Of a DNA stretch of 64,000 nucleotides, positions 12,997 to 24,300 are shown piece by piece. The notes beneath the pieces were generated by a model. The model did no database searches and was not told the origin of the DNA. It saw only the letters and a list, made by a program, of their open reading frames with translations. This DNA comes from Cylindrotheca closterium (taxonomy: Eukaryota > Bacillariophyta > Bacillariophyceae > Bacillariales > Bacillariaceae): assembly GCA_933822405.4 (NCBI GenBank), contig CAKOGP040001869.1:578816-642815 (forward strand), written 5' to 3'. The position numbers were made by a program, and so were the translations under genes. Every line of letters starts with the position of its first letter. Position 1 is the first letter of the stretch.

Positions 12997-15900
12997 TCAG
13001 AGCCATTCAAGTTCGTTTGCGACTCGCGCAATTCGTTTATGAATCGCAATCTTGTCGACTTTTTCGACCTCGACGGATTTTTCGTCCAACAAGTCCATCA
13101 ATATTTTCATTGCATCCACTTTGTTGCCTCCACGGCATAATCTGTCTGCCTCTTGGATCATATTGGAAGAGGTAGGGCGTTCTCCGGCTTTTAAGGAAAC
13201 TTCCTTGAAGTCTTCGCCTTTCTTCGAAGAAAGCTTGGCGTTGATTGTTTTTCGCTCGTTTTCTTTCTCTGTAGTGCTGGTTCTTCCATCGGCTTTCGTT
13301 TGCTTATCCATGCTTTTCTTGTTGTTCGATCCCTTCAGAAGTGCACGCTGTGATCTTCCAAGAACTATTGGACTTGGATCTGCAGTGTCAAAGTAATGCT
13401 TAGTTGTTGATGCTGATGGCGGAGGTGCCTTTGCGGCACTGAAAGGATTATTATGCCTGGACTCAGTAGTCTCGTCGTCTGAAATTGTCACAATAGTGTC
13501 GGACAAGTAAACCTTGTCGTGAGATGAAACTTCGACTATCGCCTGGTGGGTGATCATGATGCTCGCTTTCATATCATCAGCTTCTGCTATACCCCGCTGT
13601 TTCAGCCTGTCGAGAAATTCGCATACCCCCACAGCGCCGAGTTTAAATAGCTTTCGCAGCTCCTTTCGGTCAAAGTATCTAGTTGTAGCACTCCCCATGC
13701 TTGTCATAACAGCTCTTCGGATCCCATCTTTGTGCACCTACAAGTCAAGGGAGATGTGAGGAAAACTTCAAAGATTCACACTCTTCCATGTTGCCACCAT
13801 GTTGATCAATCATACCTGCTTTTCGTACATCTTCTCTTCAACAGTCCCAGCCGTGATAAATCGAAAAACAGCCACTTCTTTGGTTTGTCCGATTCGGTAG
13901 CAGCGATCAACTGCTTGGGCATCTTCCGCTGGATTCCAGCTTGGATCATAGATAACGGCCCGATCGGCTCCAGTCAAAGTGAGACCTACTCCTGCGGCTT
14001 TAGTAGAAAGCAGCATAACCGCAGCCTTCCCATTAGAACTATTGAAATCATCTACTCGTCGTTGTCGCTCCGTCTCTTTTGTAGACCCATCAATTCTTGC
14101 AAAGGGGATATTCTCAAGAACCCGCTCAATGATGTTCAACATTTTTGTACTTTGCGAGAAAATGAGAGTCTTATGTCCTTGTGAGCATAGTTCCTCGACC
14201 AATTTACTCAGCGCTTGCAGTTTCGACGATTGCAACTTTAACTGATTCACAGGAGTTTGCTTCACCAGACGTTCGGAATCACCATATTGCACAAGAACCG
14301 GATGTCCACATCTGATAAGAAGCATTGTGTTTAGTTTCATGAAATGAAGACGAACTTATAAACCCAAAAAACAGGGACTCACAACTTCTTCAACCATGTG
14401 ACTGCTTCAAGTGGCGAGGTTGAAATACCAGATAAAACTTGAGCAACAGCTGAATCTTTTGACTCTACATATTGAGCATACATCTTCCTCTGTTCATCTG
14501 AAAGGCCAACCCAGACAACATGGTCTCGCTTCTTTGGCAGCTTGTCGGCAAGGTACTCAAGCTTTGAGCGCTGCAGGAAGTATGGCCTGATTTTCTCTTG
14601 AAGCTCCTTGTTTGCCCTTTCTCCTATTCGCATTTCATGACTAGTTGCATTGCTGCTTCGGGCATCTTCAATAGGGTTCGCGAAGCTGTTCATGAATCTG
14701 TTGGAACGTTCGTTTTGAGGTTAGAATTGATTTCGACTTCTTGCATATGAGGCCTTGTTCCATTTATGACTCACCTCGAAAGTGGCCCCAACACTCTACC
14801 GCTTTGTACAAAATCAAGCAAGGCCCAGAGCTCTTTGAGATTATTCATGATTGGAGTGCCGGTCATTATCAGTTTCCTGGTATCTTTGTGTCGCGCAATC
14901 CTACGACAACACTTGCTCAAGTCAGCAGATGGGTTCTTGATAGTGTGTGCTTCATCAAGAACAACATAGTCCCATTTGCCACAGTCGCTTACGAAATCCA
15001 TTGTCGATGATCGCACCAAGCCATATGTTGTTATCACAAGGGAGGGCTGATACGAAGGACTGAAGTAATGATGAGACCAAGACATATCATAATTGGAGAA
15101 ACATCCAGTCAACCTTACCATTCTTGTGCTTCTTGTAGCCGCCGAAACCTCACTGCTTTCGAAATAGCACTAGAAACAACCTGAATCCGTAGGTGAGGGA
15201 CACATGCCTTTGCTACTTTGTTGGCTTCCCGTTCCCATGACCGTAAAACTGACACTGGTGCGACTACAAGACAATTTCTGATTGTTTGGGCCTTCATTAG
15301 ACCCCCAATAAATGCTAAGACTTGGTAAGTTTTACCAAGTCCCATATCATCTCCAAGTAGGCCACCTATTCTTCCATTATGGAGGCCGGCCATCCAAGCT
15401 ACCCCTTCCTTCTGATAATCGAACAGTGTTTTGAACAGTTTTGAAGGAATCGCCAACTTTGGCATCTTGACTTCAGACCTGGAAGACAGAGATACTTCCT
15501 TTCGATCGCTATTGTACTTCCACCTTCCTTCTTCGTCGCCTTCGTCATCTTTGTCTTCGGAACTGCACGAAAGCTCTTCTCTTGCTGATTGAAACGAGTC
15601 GTCGTCACCAGATACAGAAATGTCCGATTCGTCGTCGTCTTCAATCGCTGTTTGCCGTCGTGGGGGAAATGCAGCCGGTGGAATTTCAAAACTCGAATCT
15701 GAGTCAGAGTAAGAATCATCGGAATCAGAGTCGAATGACAAGCTGTCGAGTCCTCTTCTGGAAAAACGCTTAATCTTAGATGACGCGACGGCTGTTTTGG
15801 GTGTTGGATCGTTCCTTTTGCTCTCGATTTCCACTGCTTCATCGTCGCTGTCAATCACGATCACTTGATGTGTCGATTGTTCCTTTCTAGATGCTGAAGT

Positions 15901-16140
15901 ACTAGACAGACTGATATTTTTCATGGGCTCCACAATTCCTTCGAGAGCCTTGGTATCCGAAGTTTTCTTGTGTTTAGGACTTTGTTCACTGGTGTCATCT
16001 GACGAAAATGTAGAGTCGCCATCTTCCTCATCTTCTAGACAGAAGCTACTTTGACTACTTGGTGAGTCAGCTATCACTAGTCGCCTTCGACGGGATGGAG
16101 TCTCCATTGTTTTTGAGATCGTGGGACTGGTAGTTCGCAT
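12997..16140 (-). CDS. SNF2-family ATPase, ERCC6L/Rad26-like
   Basis: Five exons, complement(join(12997..13737,13816..14311,14383..14697,14775..15059,15119..16140)), encode 952 residues; every junction keeps the frame. The first ~230 residues are acidic and Ser-rich. The ATPase lobe follows: DYQKEGVAWM, Walker A GDDMGLGKT near 265, LVVAPVSVLRSW, DEAH near 378, and MTGTPIMNN. Lobe 2 includes TLIFSQSTKMLN, RIDGST, LLSTKAAGVGLTLTGAD and the motif VI sequence DRCYRIGQT. The C-terminal ~245 residues are Ser/Lys-rich and end in a short helical segment. SNF2 enzymes translocate on double-stranded DNA with ATP. The DEAH box and domain spacing favour the ERCC6/ERCC6L (Rad26, PICH) group in transcription-coupled repair or chromosome segregation; the exact orthologue cannot be fixed by eye. 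Confidence 0.9.
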
Positions 16141-16221
16141 GAAGCAAAGATGATTTCATTTTGAATTTGTCCATAAAACGGTTGAATGTCTGTCAGTGGG
16201 ACCGCGTGGAGCTCGAGTCAT

Positions 16222-16294
16222 TCAGTCAGTCAGTCAGTCAGTCAGTCAGTCAGTCAGTCAGTCAGTCAGTCAGTCAGTCAGTCAGTCAGTCAGT
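16222..16294 (+). repeat. (TCAG)n microsatellite
   Basis: About 18 uninterrupted copies of the tetranucleotide TCAG lie about 80 bp upstream of the SNF2 start codon, in its 5' region. Such repeats are prone to length change. Confidence 0.97.
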
Positions 16295-16774
16295 CGAACA
16301 ATGAGAGTAGTCTGTGGATGGACACCATTTCATCGTTGTAATGGATCATACCTGCTACTGTAGGTATCCGTTAAAAAGTCGACCAATGGCGCATTAAAGG
16401 ATATCAAGATGAAATGAAGCTTGTAGATCTAGCTTCCATATGGCAACAGTAAAAGAAACGAAGTTTCCTTTTGGACATCAGACCCCATATTTGAAAGAGC
16501 AAATGCTGATTTCTATTCTGGTATCTAATGGATCAATAATCCTCAGTTGCTTCATAATAAGTGGATTGACGATGTCACTATTGTTTACTGTAGTACATAA
16601 AGAGGTGCGTCCCGAATTTTTTTAAATCTTTTCGTAATTCCAAAGATACAAATTGAAACCCACCACCACCAATGCCATGGCGCCATCTATGACCATAGAT
16701 TCCCAATATAATATATACTACATCCAACCAGTAGAGCTTTTTCTTTTTTTATTGCGTTAATGAACATTGTTTTC
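16295..16774. other. Intergenic region, no gene seen
   Basis: About 480 bp lie between the microsatellite and the 3' end of NAC-beta. A 61-codon open frame at 16440-16625 has no coding character. Presumably it holds SNF2 promoter sequence and NAC-beta 3' UTR. Confidence 0.4.
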
Positions 16775-17272
16775 TTAAGATTGTTCCGAGACTTCCTCGA
16801 AGTTTCCTTCCACTAGATCAGGGACATCATCATCGTCGTCATCATCAGCGGTAGGGGCAGCTCCACCTGGAGTGACACCGGCTTGGGCAGCCATGCTTTG
16901 GAGTTGCGACAAGTTGTCCATGCCCAATTGGGAAACAATTGAAGGGAGGAGTTCTTGCAATGGCTTGGTCTCAGATGGTCCAGAGATGATGTACGTGTTG
17001 GCACCGATGGATGCTTGGACTTTGGGGTTGACAAAGTGGATAACCTTTCCGTCTTCCTTGAAAAGATTGACCTCTTCAATTCCTGGGATGTTGGTGGCCC
17101 CAAGCTTCTTCAGCGTGGATCCAAGCTTGGCGTCAGATTGGGCAGCAGCACTTCGGGAAGCAACCTTTTTCTTTCTTCGTACAGTTCCCTTTCCTCCAGT
17201 TGATGTTGAAGCCCCTCCGAATCGCTTAGCGATCATTTTAGCCCGGGCGGCCGCCATGTCTGCCTCTGTCAT
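16775..17272 (-). CDS. BTF3: Nascent polypeptide-associated complex subunit beta (BTF3)
   Basis: A single exon of 165 residues starts at the ATG at 17272. The ribosome-binding basic motif RRKKK lies near residues 32-36, followed by the NAC domain ([47 protein letters not shown]). The C-terminus is acidic (a run of Asp, then [16 protein letters not shown]). NAC-beta pairs with NAC-alpha at the ribosome exit tunnel and shields nascent chains from mistargeting. Length matches the family (about 155-165). No introns interrupt the coding region; a 5' UTR intron is possible but not shown. Confidence 0.96.
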   Translation of the reverse strand: MTEADMAAARAKMIAKRFGGASTSTGGKGTVRRKKKVASRSAAAQSDAKLGSTLKKLGATNIPGIEEVNLFKEDGKVIHFVNPKVQASIGANTYIISGPSETKPLQELLPSIVSQLGMDNLSQLQSMAAQAGVTPGGAAPTADDDDDDDVPDLVEGNFEEVSEQS

Positions 17273-17962
17273 TTTGGTATTATTGAGTGAATTGAATGAA
17301 AGGACTGCAACGCACTGCTAGCAAGAGAAAAAAACAAAGGTTAGATAAATGAGAACCTCTCCAATGTTGTCAAGCAAATTATCAAGTTTCGAGCGGTTCA
17401 AGTCTAGTCTGCGTCTGAATTGTAGATTATCGGTTGAAGCCAAGCTGATCCAAAGGAGCCTATGCCCATTGATATATCTAAACTCCAGTATGCAGCGCTC
17501 CAAGAACTCTTGAAATCCAAATCCAAATGTAGTTCGCCACCATTTCCAAGCTCACCTGCTGTTGCTGAATTAGTTGATTGACGCTCGTTGATAGACCCGC
17601 AGTCACCAGCTGCACCTGAGTTGAAATTACCGCCAACGCCTCGTTTACTATTTGCGTAGAAAATGTACGTGTTCTACGCAAGTACTTGTGCGGCTCCCAG
17701 CAGTCGAAAAATCTGGGACAAAGATTGCATTGATTCCCAGACCGTTTGGCTCCCGGATAGCATTTTAGAAGTTGAAGCAATTGAAATTCCAAATTCCTTT
17801 TGGAATCCAATCCTACAAGTCGCAAATGTTTCCATTCGACAACAATCAGATCGCATCGATCAGCAATCAAAAAAATACATATCACATCCAAGGGTCAGGC
17901 TTTGTTGTCTCTAAACGTGCTTTACTGCTCACTTCGGACATTCCAGCGAATGAATAGAAAAT
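17273..17962. other. Divergent gap NAC-beta / Pcf11
   Basis: About 690 bp separate divergent start codons. A 137-codon minus-strand frame at 17478-17891 lacks any recognisable motif and looks like chance. Nothing else is seen; it should contain both promoters. Confidence 0.45.
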
Positions 17963-19924
17963 ATGGACGAGGAAGAAGATCCTATCGACGAAGAGCAACT
18001 CGATGAGTATCGAGAAATGGTAGACGACCTTGGTGCCTTTCCAGTAAGTCAATGCCGATCGATCGGAGGATGTTTGACTTTTGGCGTCATTGATTCCGAA
18101 AGCAGCCTAACAGTTCCATCAAAATCAAAATTAGGACAAAGTAAAGATCAATAGTCTTTCCATGGTAGCAGAGGATCACGCAGAATCTCCGGCGAACGCA
18201 GCCGCAATCTATGGTGTTATTCGAACACCATTGGTGGCCAAGAACGTTTCGAGCGACAAAAAACTCCCGCTCGTATATGTCATCGACTCCATTCTCAAGA
18301 ATGTTAAAGGGTCTTATATTCCTGTCATTGAAGAGGATGCGAAAACTTGGATGCCAGTTGTCTATGATGCCTTGCCAGACGATAAGCGGGCCAAACTGAA
18401 AAAAGTCTGGAATCTGTGGAAAGGTGCCAATATATTTAAAGAATCCAAATGGCAAGAAATGGGAAGCTGTTTTTCAGCAACTTCTGCTACTGCTGCTACC
18501 AGGAGTTCGTCGGACGCTGTAACTTCCAATCCAGAGTTGGAGAATGCAGGCATATCTTGGGGGGTACGTGCGCCTGCGGAACCAATAGGCTTTATTAGAG
18601 CAACCTATAGCTGTATGTTTAGTTTCACAACAAGAATGAATTTGTCCTAATACCTGTTTTTCTTTTTCGTTCTTCAGAAAGATGGGTCTTTACTGCTTAT
18701 GCCAAACTTGAAAGAAGCAATGCAAAGCATTCTCGACGACTTACAGAGTGATGTGACGGACGAATTGGAAAAGGTTTCATTGGAGCGGTTGGCAGCCATT
18801 GATTCAGCTCTCCTGATAAAGATCAAGCAGACAGCAGAAGATTCACTAAGGAGTGGAAGTTCAAAGGGGCGGATGCAAACATCAAATGAACAGCCACAAG
18901 AGGAAGATGACATATTGTCATTTCTAGTGGAAACCAGAACAGCGGAAGCGATCGAGCAATCCAGTGCGTGGCAGAAACTAAATTTGAATCACGTCAAGGA
19001 CGCACATGAAATCATGGCGTCATTACAACGCTTACTGCGAGATGGATCCTCGATAGACAAACGATACACCCAAAGGGAGGCGTTGGATACTACAGCTGCC
19101 CTTGCGGCAGCTGCTGTGACGGCTGGTTTGTTGACAGCGAATGTAGAAGAACTTAGCAAGAGCGACAAGAATAATAGCGCCGTATCTTCCATCCTTGGTA
19201 TGGGTGCTGGGCAAAGAGCGAATCCTGCGTCGGTCTTTGTCAAGGTGGATAAGAGCCTGTTTACCAACGACGGATTGAAGAAACGAAACGATGCTATAGT
19301 GGGAGTTCTATACGATGCCGGGTTGCCATTTGTCAGTTCCACAGATGGCAGAAGGTTTGCCACACAAGTGGAGCTATCTGAACATCTTGACGCACTGTTT
19401 AAAAAGGGGTAAGTGGAATTCACTCGCTCGTTGGGATGTCTATGGTCCTTGCCATTGTTGTTGTTGGCACGTCTAGCTAACTATGCGGTCAATCGATCAT
19501 TCACAGACAATTGGAAAAAGCCATGGCCACAACAGAAGAACGAGGGTGGTACATCTCAGATTCTGCCTTTTCCTTAGAAAAGAAAATGGAAGAAATGCAA
19601 ATATCAAATCCAGGCGGTGGTTCCGAAGCGGATGACCCTGCCGAGAGCTCCGAAACAGAAGCCGACCCTGATTCCTTTACGGAGCTCGCGGACGAATCAA
19701 GAGATCGTTGCGTCATTTGTGGTCTCAATTTCAAGATGTACTTCGACAATGATGACGGAGTATTCAAATACAAGAATTGTCGAGAGATTGAAGTGTTGAA
19801 TGATGAAACCGCCATTAAGGAATCCGAAGAGATGTTGGTGCACGTCAGCTGTTGGCGTAATATGGGCTGTCCACCTCAGTTGAATCCAGAACAAGCGTTA
19901 CAAGAATTCATGAATCAAGACTAG
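17963..19924 (+). CDS. PCF11: Pre-mRNA cleavage factor Pcf11-like
   Basis: Four exons, join(17963..18043,18135..18563,18678..19408,19507..19924), encode 552 residues; all junctions are in frame. Residues about 10-150 form a CTD-interacting domain (DKVKINSLSMVAEDH, LPLVYVIDSILKNV, VWNLWKGANIF). This binds the phosphorylated C-terminal domain of RNA polymerase II. A helical middle is followed by GLPFVSSTDGRRFATQ and a C-terminal zinc-finger region (ERGWYISDSAF, CVICGLNF, HVSCW) like the CLP1-binding part of Pcf11. Pcf11 couples 3'-end cleavage and polyadenylation to transcription termination in the nucleus. The protein is shorter than animal PCF11 but near yeast length (626). Confidence 0.9.
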
Positions 19925-20130
19925 TGACTTGCTAATGAATGAAGGAATACTGCTACTGTACTGCAGCCGTAGCTGTAATGTTCTACTTTCGACTCTAGAG
20001 GTATATCAATACTGTATCATATCATCGCGATGCTCATCATTTGACACATTCGACTCAAAATTTCAAAAAGAAGTCTGAAGTCACAACACGACATCACAAC
20101 AAAAACAACAACAAGATCCAAATCATCACC

Positions 20131-20901
20131 ATGATTTCCAATCGCTTCCTACGAACGATCGCCACCAAACGATCCCATCTCATCTCTACCAATACTACCA
20201 GATGTTTTAGTTTCAGTTTTGTCGGCCCCAAAGAGTTGAATGACATTCTCAAGAAAGACTTGGTGGGCGACAAACCACGATCCGAAGTCGCTGACCTTTG
20301 GTATTCCTTTCATGAAGAGAAGGACAATGTTCACGGTTTGGTGATGAAAGGAGAGGATGCCTCCACTGTGTTATCGCGGGCAGCCAGCAGGTGTGTATTA
20401 AGAATGTAGTATTTCTTGTATGCTGTATATATTTTGGATAGTCTATGATTCTCACGACGATCCATCTTGCTTTGACTCTCACTCTCCCAACCATCATCAA
20501 TAAATGACAGTCCCTTCTTTATACAACCTGTGTTTCGTGACGATGGCTACTTCATGTTGATATCTCAATTTTTCGAACCCTCGCACTTTATAATGGCTTA
20601 CCTCGAAGACTACAAAATGGATCCATCTGCAGCACAGCCCTTGTTGACCTTTAGCGTCTTCGATGATTATGCGGAAGAAAAGGATTTGACCTTGGTGAGA
20701 GCTGATGTATTGAACAAGGGAATTGAAGATGCCGAGGGACTAAAGATTGTAAAAAACATGTTGGACAAGTACTCGCTCGAGGACGAATACATGGATGTTT
20801 ACGCCTTCAACAAGAAACCAGAAACATTTGACTTTGATGATTTCATTTCACAGCAGAATCAAAAGTGGAAGACAGATCAGCAGACAGTAGACGGTAATTG
20901 A
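20131..20901 (+). CDS. ATP11: Mitochondrial F1-ATPase assembly factor ATP11
   Basis: Two exons, join(20131..20390,20511..20901), encode 216 residues. The intron has GTGTGT and ACAG borders. The N-terminus (MISNRFLRTIATKRSHLISTNTTRCF) is a mitochondrial presequence. The body matches ATP11: LNDILKKDLV, VADLWYSFHEEK, the PFFIQPVFRDDGYFMLISQF segment and LTFSVFDDYAEEKDLTLVRADV. ATP11 binds the F1 beta subunit and prevents its aggregation before assembly with alpha. The protein ends in a polar helix (FDDFISQQNQKW). It is slightly shorter than the yeast and human proteins. Confidence 0.9.
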
Positions 20902-21325
20902 AGAAGTAAGCCATGAAGGGTATGAAGCTATATCTGAAACTGGAGGACCATCCAGAAAGTAGATTCCAAATTGGGCTATTTTGAAGCACCAGTTTTTCAA
21001 AATTTCCTCCAGGCTTACTGATATCCACTTACATTGCCAAACGCACTAATGCTAAAGAATCACAACTACTCTATTTATATATGATACAGTAGCAACTAGC
21101 AGATTCCGAACCTGTTTGTAACGTGCATCAACTTTTGTAGCGTACTGGTACAAACTCCGTAGTATACTACGCGCAAGCACGATTCTGGTTGATCAATTTT
21201 CCAGCTTTGGCCACCGATTTTCAAATCCATGCTGTCAATCCAAACCGTTTAGTTCCATCAGCAAGTCTCTAGCAAACAAATAGTCCGCAGCTACAACACA
21301 GCTGCTGTGCTATCGAGACAATAAA
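20902..21325. other. Intergenic gap ATP11 to nucleoporin
   Basis: About 424 bp separate two tandem genes. No gene was seen. Presumably ATP11 3' UTR and nucleoporin promoter. Confidence 0.4.
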
Positions 21326-24300
21326 ATGGGTAGTCTGGATGACACTCTGCGGTTGGAGGCTTCAGAAACTTCTCCATTGGCAGGAGAAACGCCGTTTGCC
21401 TCGGCTGTTCGGCCCACCGCATCGGGGTTGCAATGGTTGGCCGTTCCTTCTGCAAAAGCAGGTTTGGCGTATCGAATTGTAGGGGGCGCATCTTTGGAAC
21501 GTCTAGACATTGGTGAAGGCGTCTCTATTGCTGCTGCAACTAGCATTCACGCACCCGCAACGCACATTTGTACTTGCTTTGATGGGCGATTGGTGGCAGT
21601 TACTTGCATTGATGGATCCATGGAATGTTTTGATTCTACGTCTTCTGGCCTAGAGTCACGATGGATAATAACCAATTGCCATTCACACTTTACCAATGAC
21701 CTTTCAGTTCCGCCATCTTCGGATCGATCAAAAGCGGCCAGTGCCTCTGGACCTGTGAGTTCGTTTAGCTTTGCTCCATCCAGCTACGAATTGATGTTGG
21801 TGGATGCGCTGAAGGGAAGTCTGGCAATCTACAATGCTGTCAATGCCCAACCAACCAATGAACTGACACACAATGCTCCATCAGGTGTTCTGAGCGCATC
21901 ATGGTCCACCAGTAGTGACGTACCAGTGCTAGCATTCGGGAACGAGGATGGATCGATTGAAATATGCCGCTACCAAGACAATTCACTGGCATGGCTCAAA
22001 ACATTGGAATGTCCTCATGAAGAAGAAGATTTTTGCTGCACACACTTGGATTGGTCCAAACAATATCTTCTGGTCGGTCTGTGTAAAGTCAATCGCGGTG
22101 ATGAAGAAGCTGACGAAGAGGACGAAGACGATACAGCCGAACACGAGGCTGCCATGTACATGACTTCCATGGACATGGCATCTTTTAGTCCTGGAGAATG
22201 GCACGAATTGGGAGATGTCGTGCCCTTTTTCAGTGTTCCCAGGAGTGGTCGCCATGCATTCTTTTCATTCTTTGTGCATCCTATCAAGCATCCACTCTGT
22301 GTGGTGGCTGCTAATGTGGGTACGGATGTCGCCGTCTTGGCCGAAGAGGATGGCAGCTGGGCTGTTATCGAATTTGAAGAGGGTAATGAACCTACTACTC
22401 CTACAGACGATGAAGACGAATTTAGTTTTCCAATTGGAGTTGGAGTAGTTCCGCTTGCTTCGGGATTTTTTCAACTCTTACTTCCTACTACGGATGGATC
22501 GCTTTCTACATTTACATTTCGAAAGGAAGACGAGCCCGAGGCTGTCAAGGTGGTCAATATACTTTCTACGGATCTTGAAGATGGCGCGGTGGAGATGATT
22601 GAAGCTGCGTCACCTCCTGACTTGGCAGAGGAACCACCTGTACCTGGACTGGCGGGAAAGATAAGTAGTACACAAACCTTTGGCGCGGGGTATGGCGACA
22701 GTTTCTCCTTTGTCCCAACCACAATTGCTGCCCCTTCAACCGGTGACGACAAGCCAATATTCGGATTTGGCGGATCTGCCTCATCCAACACAACTTTTGG
22801 GTCAACTTCCACCTTTGGTGGTGGGGGATTCGGTCAGCCATCCACCCTTGGTGGTGGCAGTTCGGGGACGCCCGAAGCAAAAGCAGCATCCATATCTGCC
22901 GCTTCCACTGGTGGCGACAAGCCAGTATTCGGTGGATCTATCTCATCCAACCCAACCTTTGGTGGCAGTGCGTTCGGCCAAACATCATCCAAATTTGGTG
23001 GTGGGGGATTCGGGCAGCCATCTACTCTTGGTGGTAGCAGTGCCGAATCACCAGAAGCAAAAGCAGCACCCGTATTGGAAGCAACTGCAACTCTATCCAG
23101 TGGTCCAGTGTTTGGATCAGGAACCAAAGCAGGAATCAGTGGTGGGTTTGCTGCTCTGTCAGCTTCTCCTCCTTCCAGTGGTTTTGGATCGACTTTTTCA
23201 GATACTTCCACAAAGAAACCTTTCTATTCGGAACCCTCTGCATTTGCATCTCCGCCAAAGAAGGGTGAAGCCGAAAATAGTGCACCACAAGCCTTCAAGA
23301 CCACAGGATCACAGACTCCAAGCACAGCCACTCCAGCTATCAGTACGCCAGCCAATACCAGCGATGCACTAGCGTTTGGCTCTGGCTCCAAGGCACCATC
23401 CTTTACTTTTGGAGTACCGTCGGCCAGTCCATTTGCATTCAATACTACAAGTGCAACCACACCTGCGGAATCGCCTTTCAATGCCTTCAGCTCCTCCAAG
23501 ACGTCGCCTTCTCAAGGATTCATGGCTAAGCCACTGTTTGGAACAAAAAAGGAACAAGTGAAAGTTACAGAATCAGAGAAGCCATTGACTCCAAAAGCAC
23601 CACCAGTGGTTCTGCCGACCGCTGATAAATACTCGGCTGCTGGCAAATCGGCCGCGCGAGTATTTGACACACTTGATGAAGAGAAAGCTGGTGCTCTTGC
23701 CATTGACTCCTTTGAGAACCTTAGTGAAGAGTTGGGTGAAGGATTCCATGGCGATGAATACGACAAACAAATCACCATCATCGATCCATCAGGATCTGGA
23801 TTCATTCAACGCACTGCATTCATCGATTGGTACACCGAGTTAGTCGAAGGAGATGACAATGATGGTTCATCGATCGACTCTGACGAAAGAGCCGAACGTG
23901 AAGAAGAACGCGAAAAGGCACTAGCAGCCTTCCAAAATCTATCCGGTGGTAACGATACAATACCAGAGACGGACTTTCAAAGACTAATCGAAAGCTTGAA
24001 CACCGTGTACTGCGCGGAAGAGCACCGAAAGACATTAAAAATCATCGCACGGGGTGGCGAGATCCATGAGTTGGACTTTCTCAGCTGGTATGTGGGTTGG
24101 CTGTTTGGTGGTGATGAATCATCCGACGAAGAAGAATACAGCGATACAGAAGCGTCAGCAGGCGCAAAGAATACATCCTCAAAATCCGGAAGTCTGGGTG
24201 CGATGTTCTCGGTTGACAAGGACAGTTGGAAATGTGAAATTTGTTCTGTGCGAAACAACGGGGACTCAAAGAAATGCTTAGCATGCGAGTCGGTTCGACC

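Noticed and set aside
17478..17891. 137-codon minus-strand frame in the NAC-beta/Pcf11 gap
   Set aside because: No domain or targeting signal and no splice partners; likely chance in an AT-balanced gap.
23700..23850. Functional calcium-binding EF-hands in the nucleoporin
   Set aside because: The loops lack Glu or Asp at position 12 in all three copies, so only an EF-hand-like fold is claimed.
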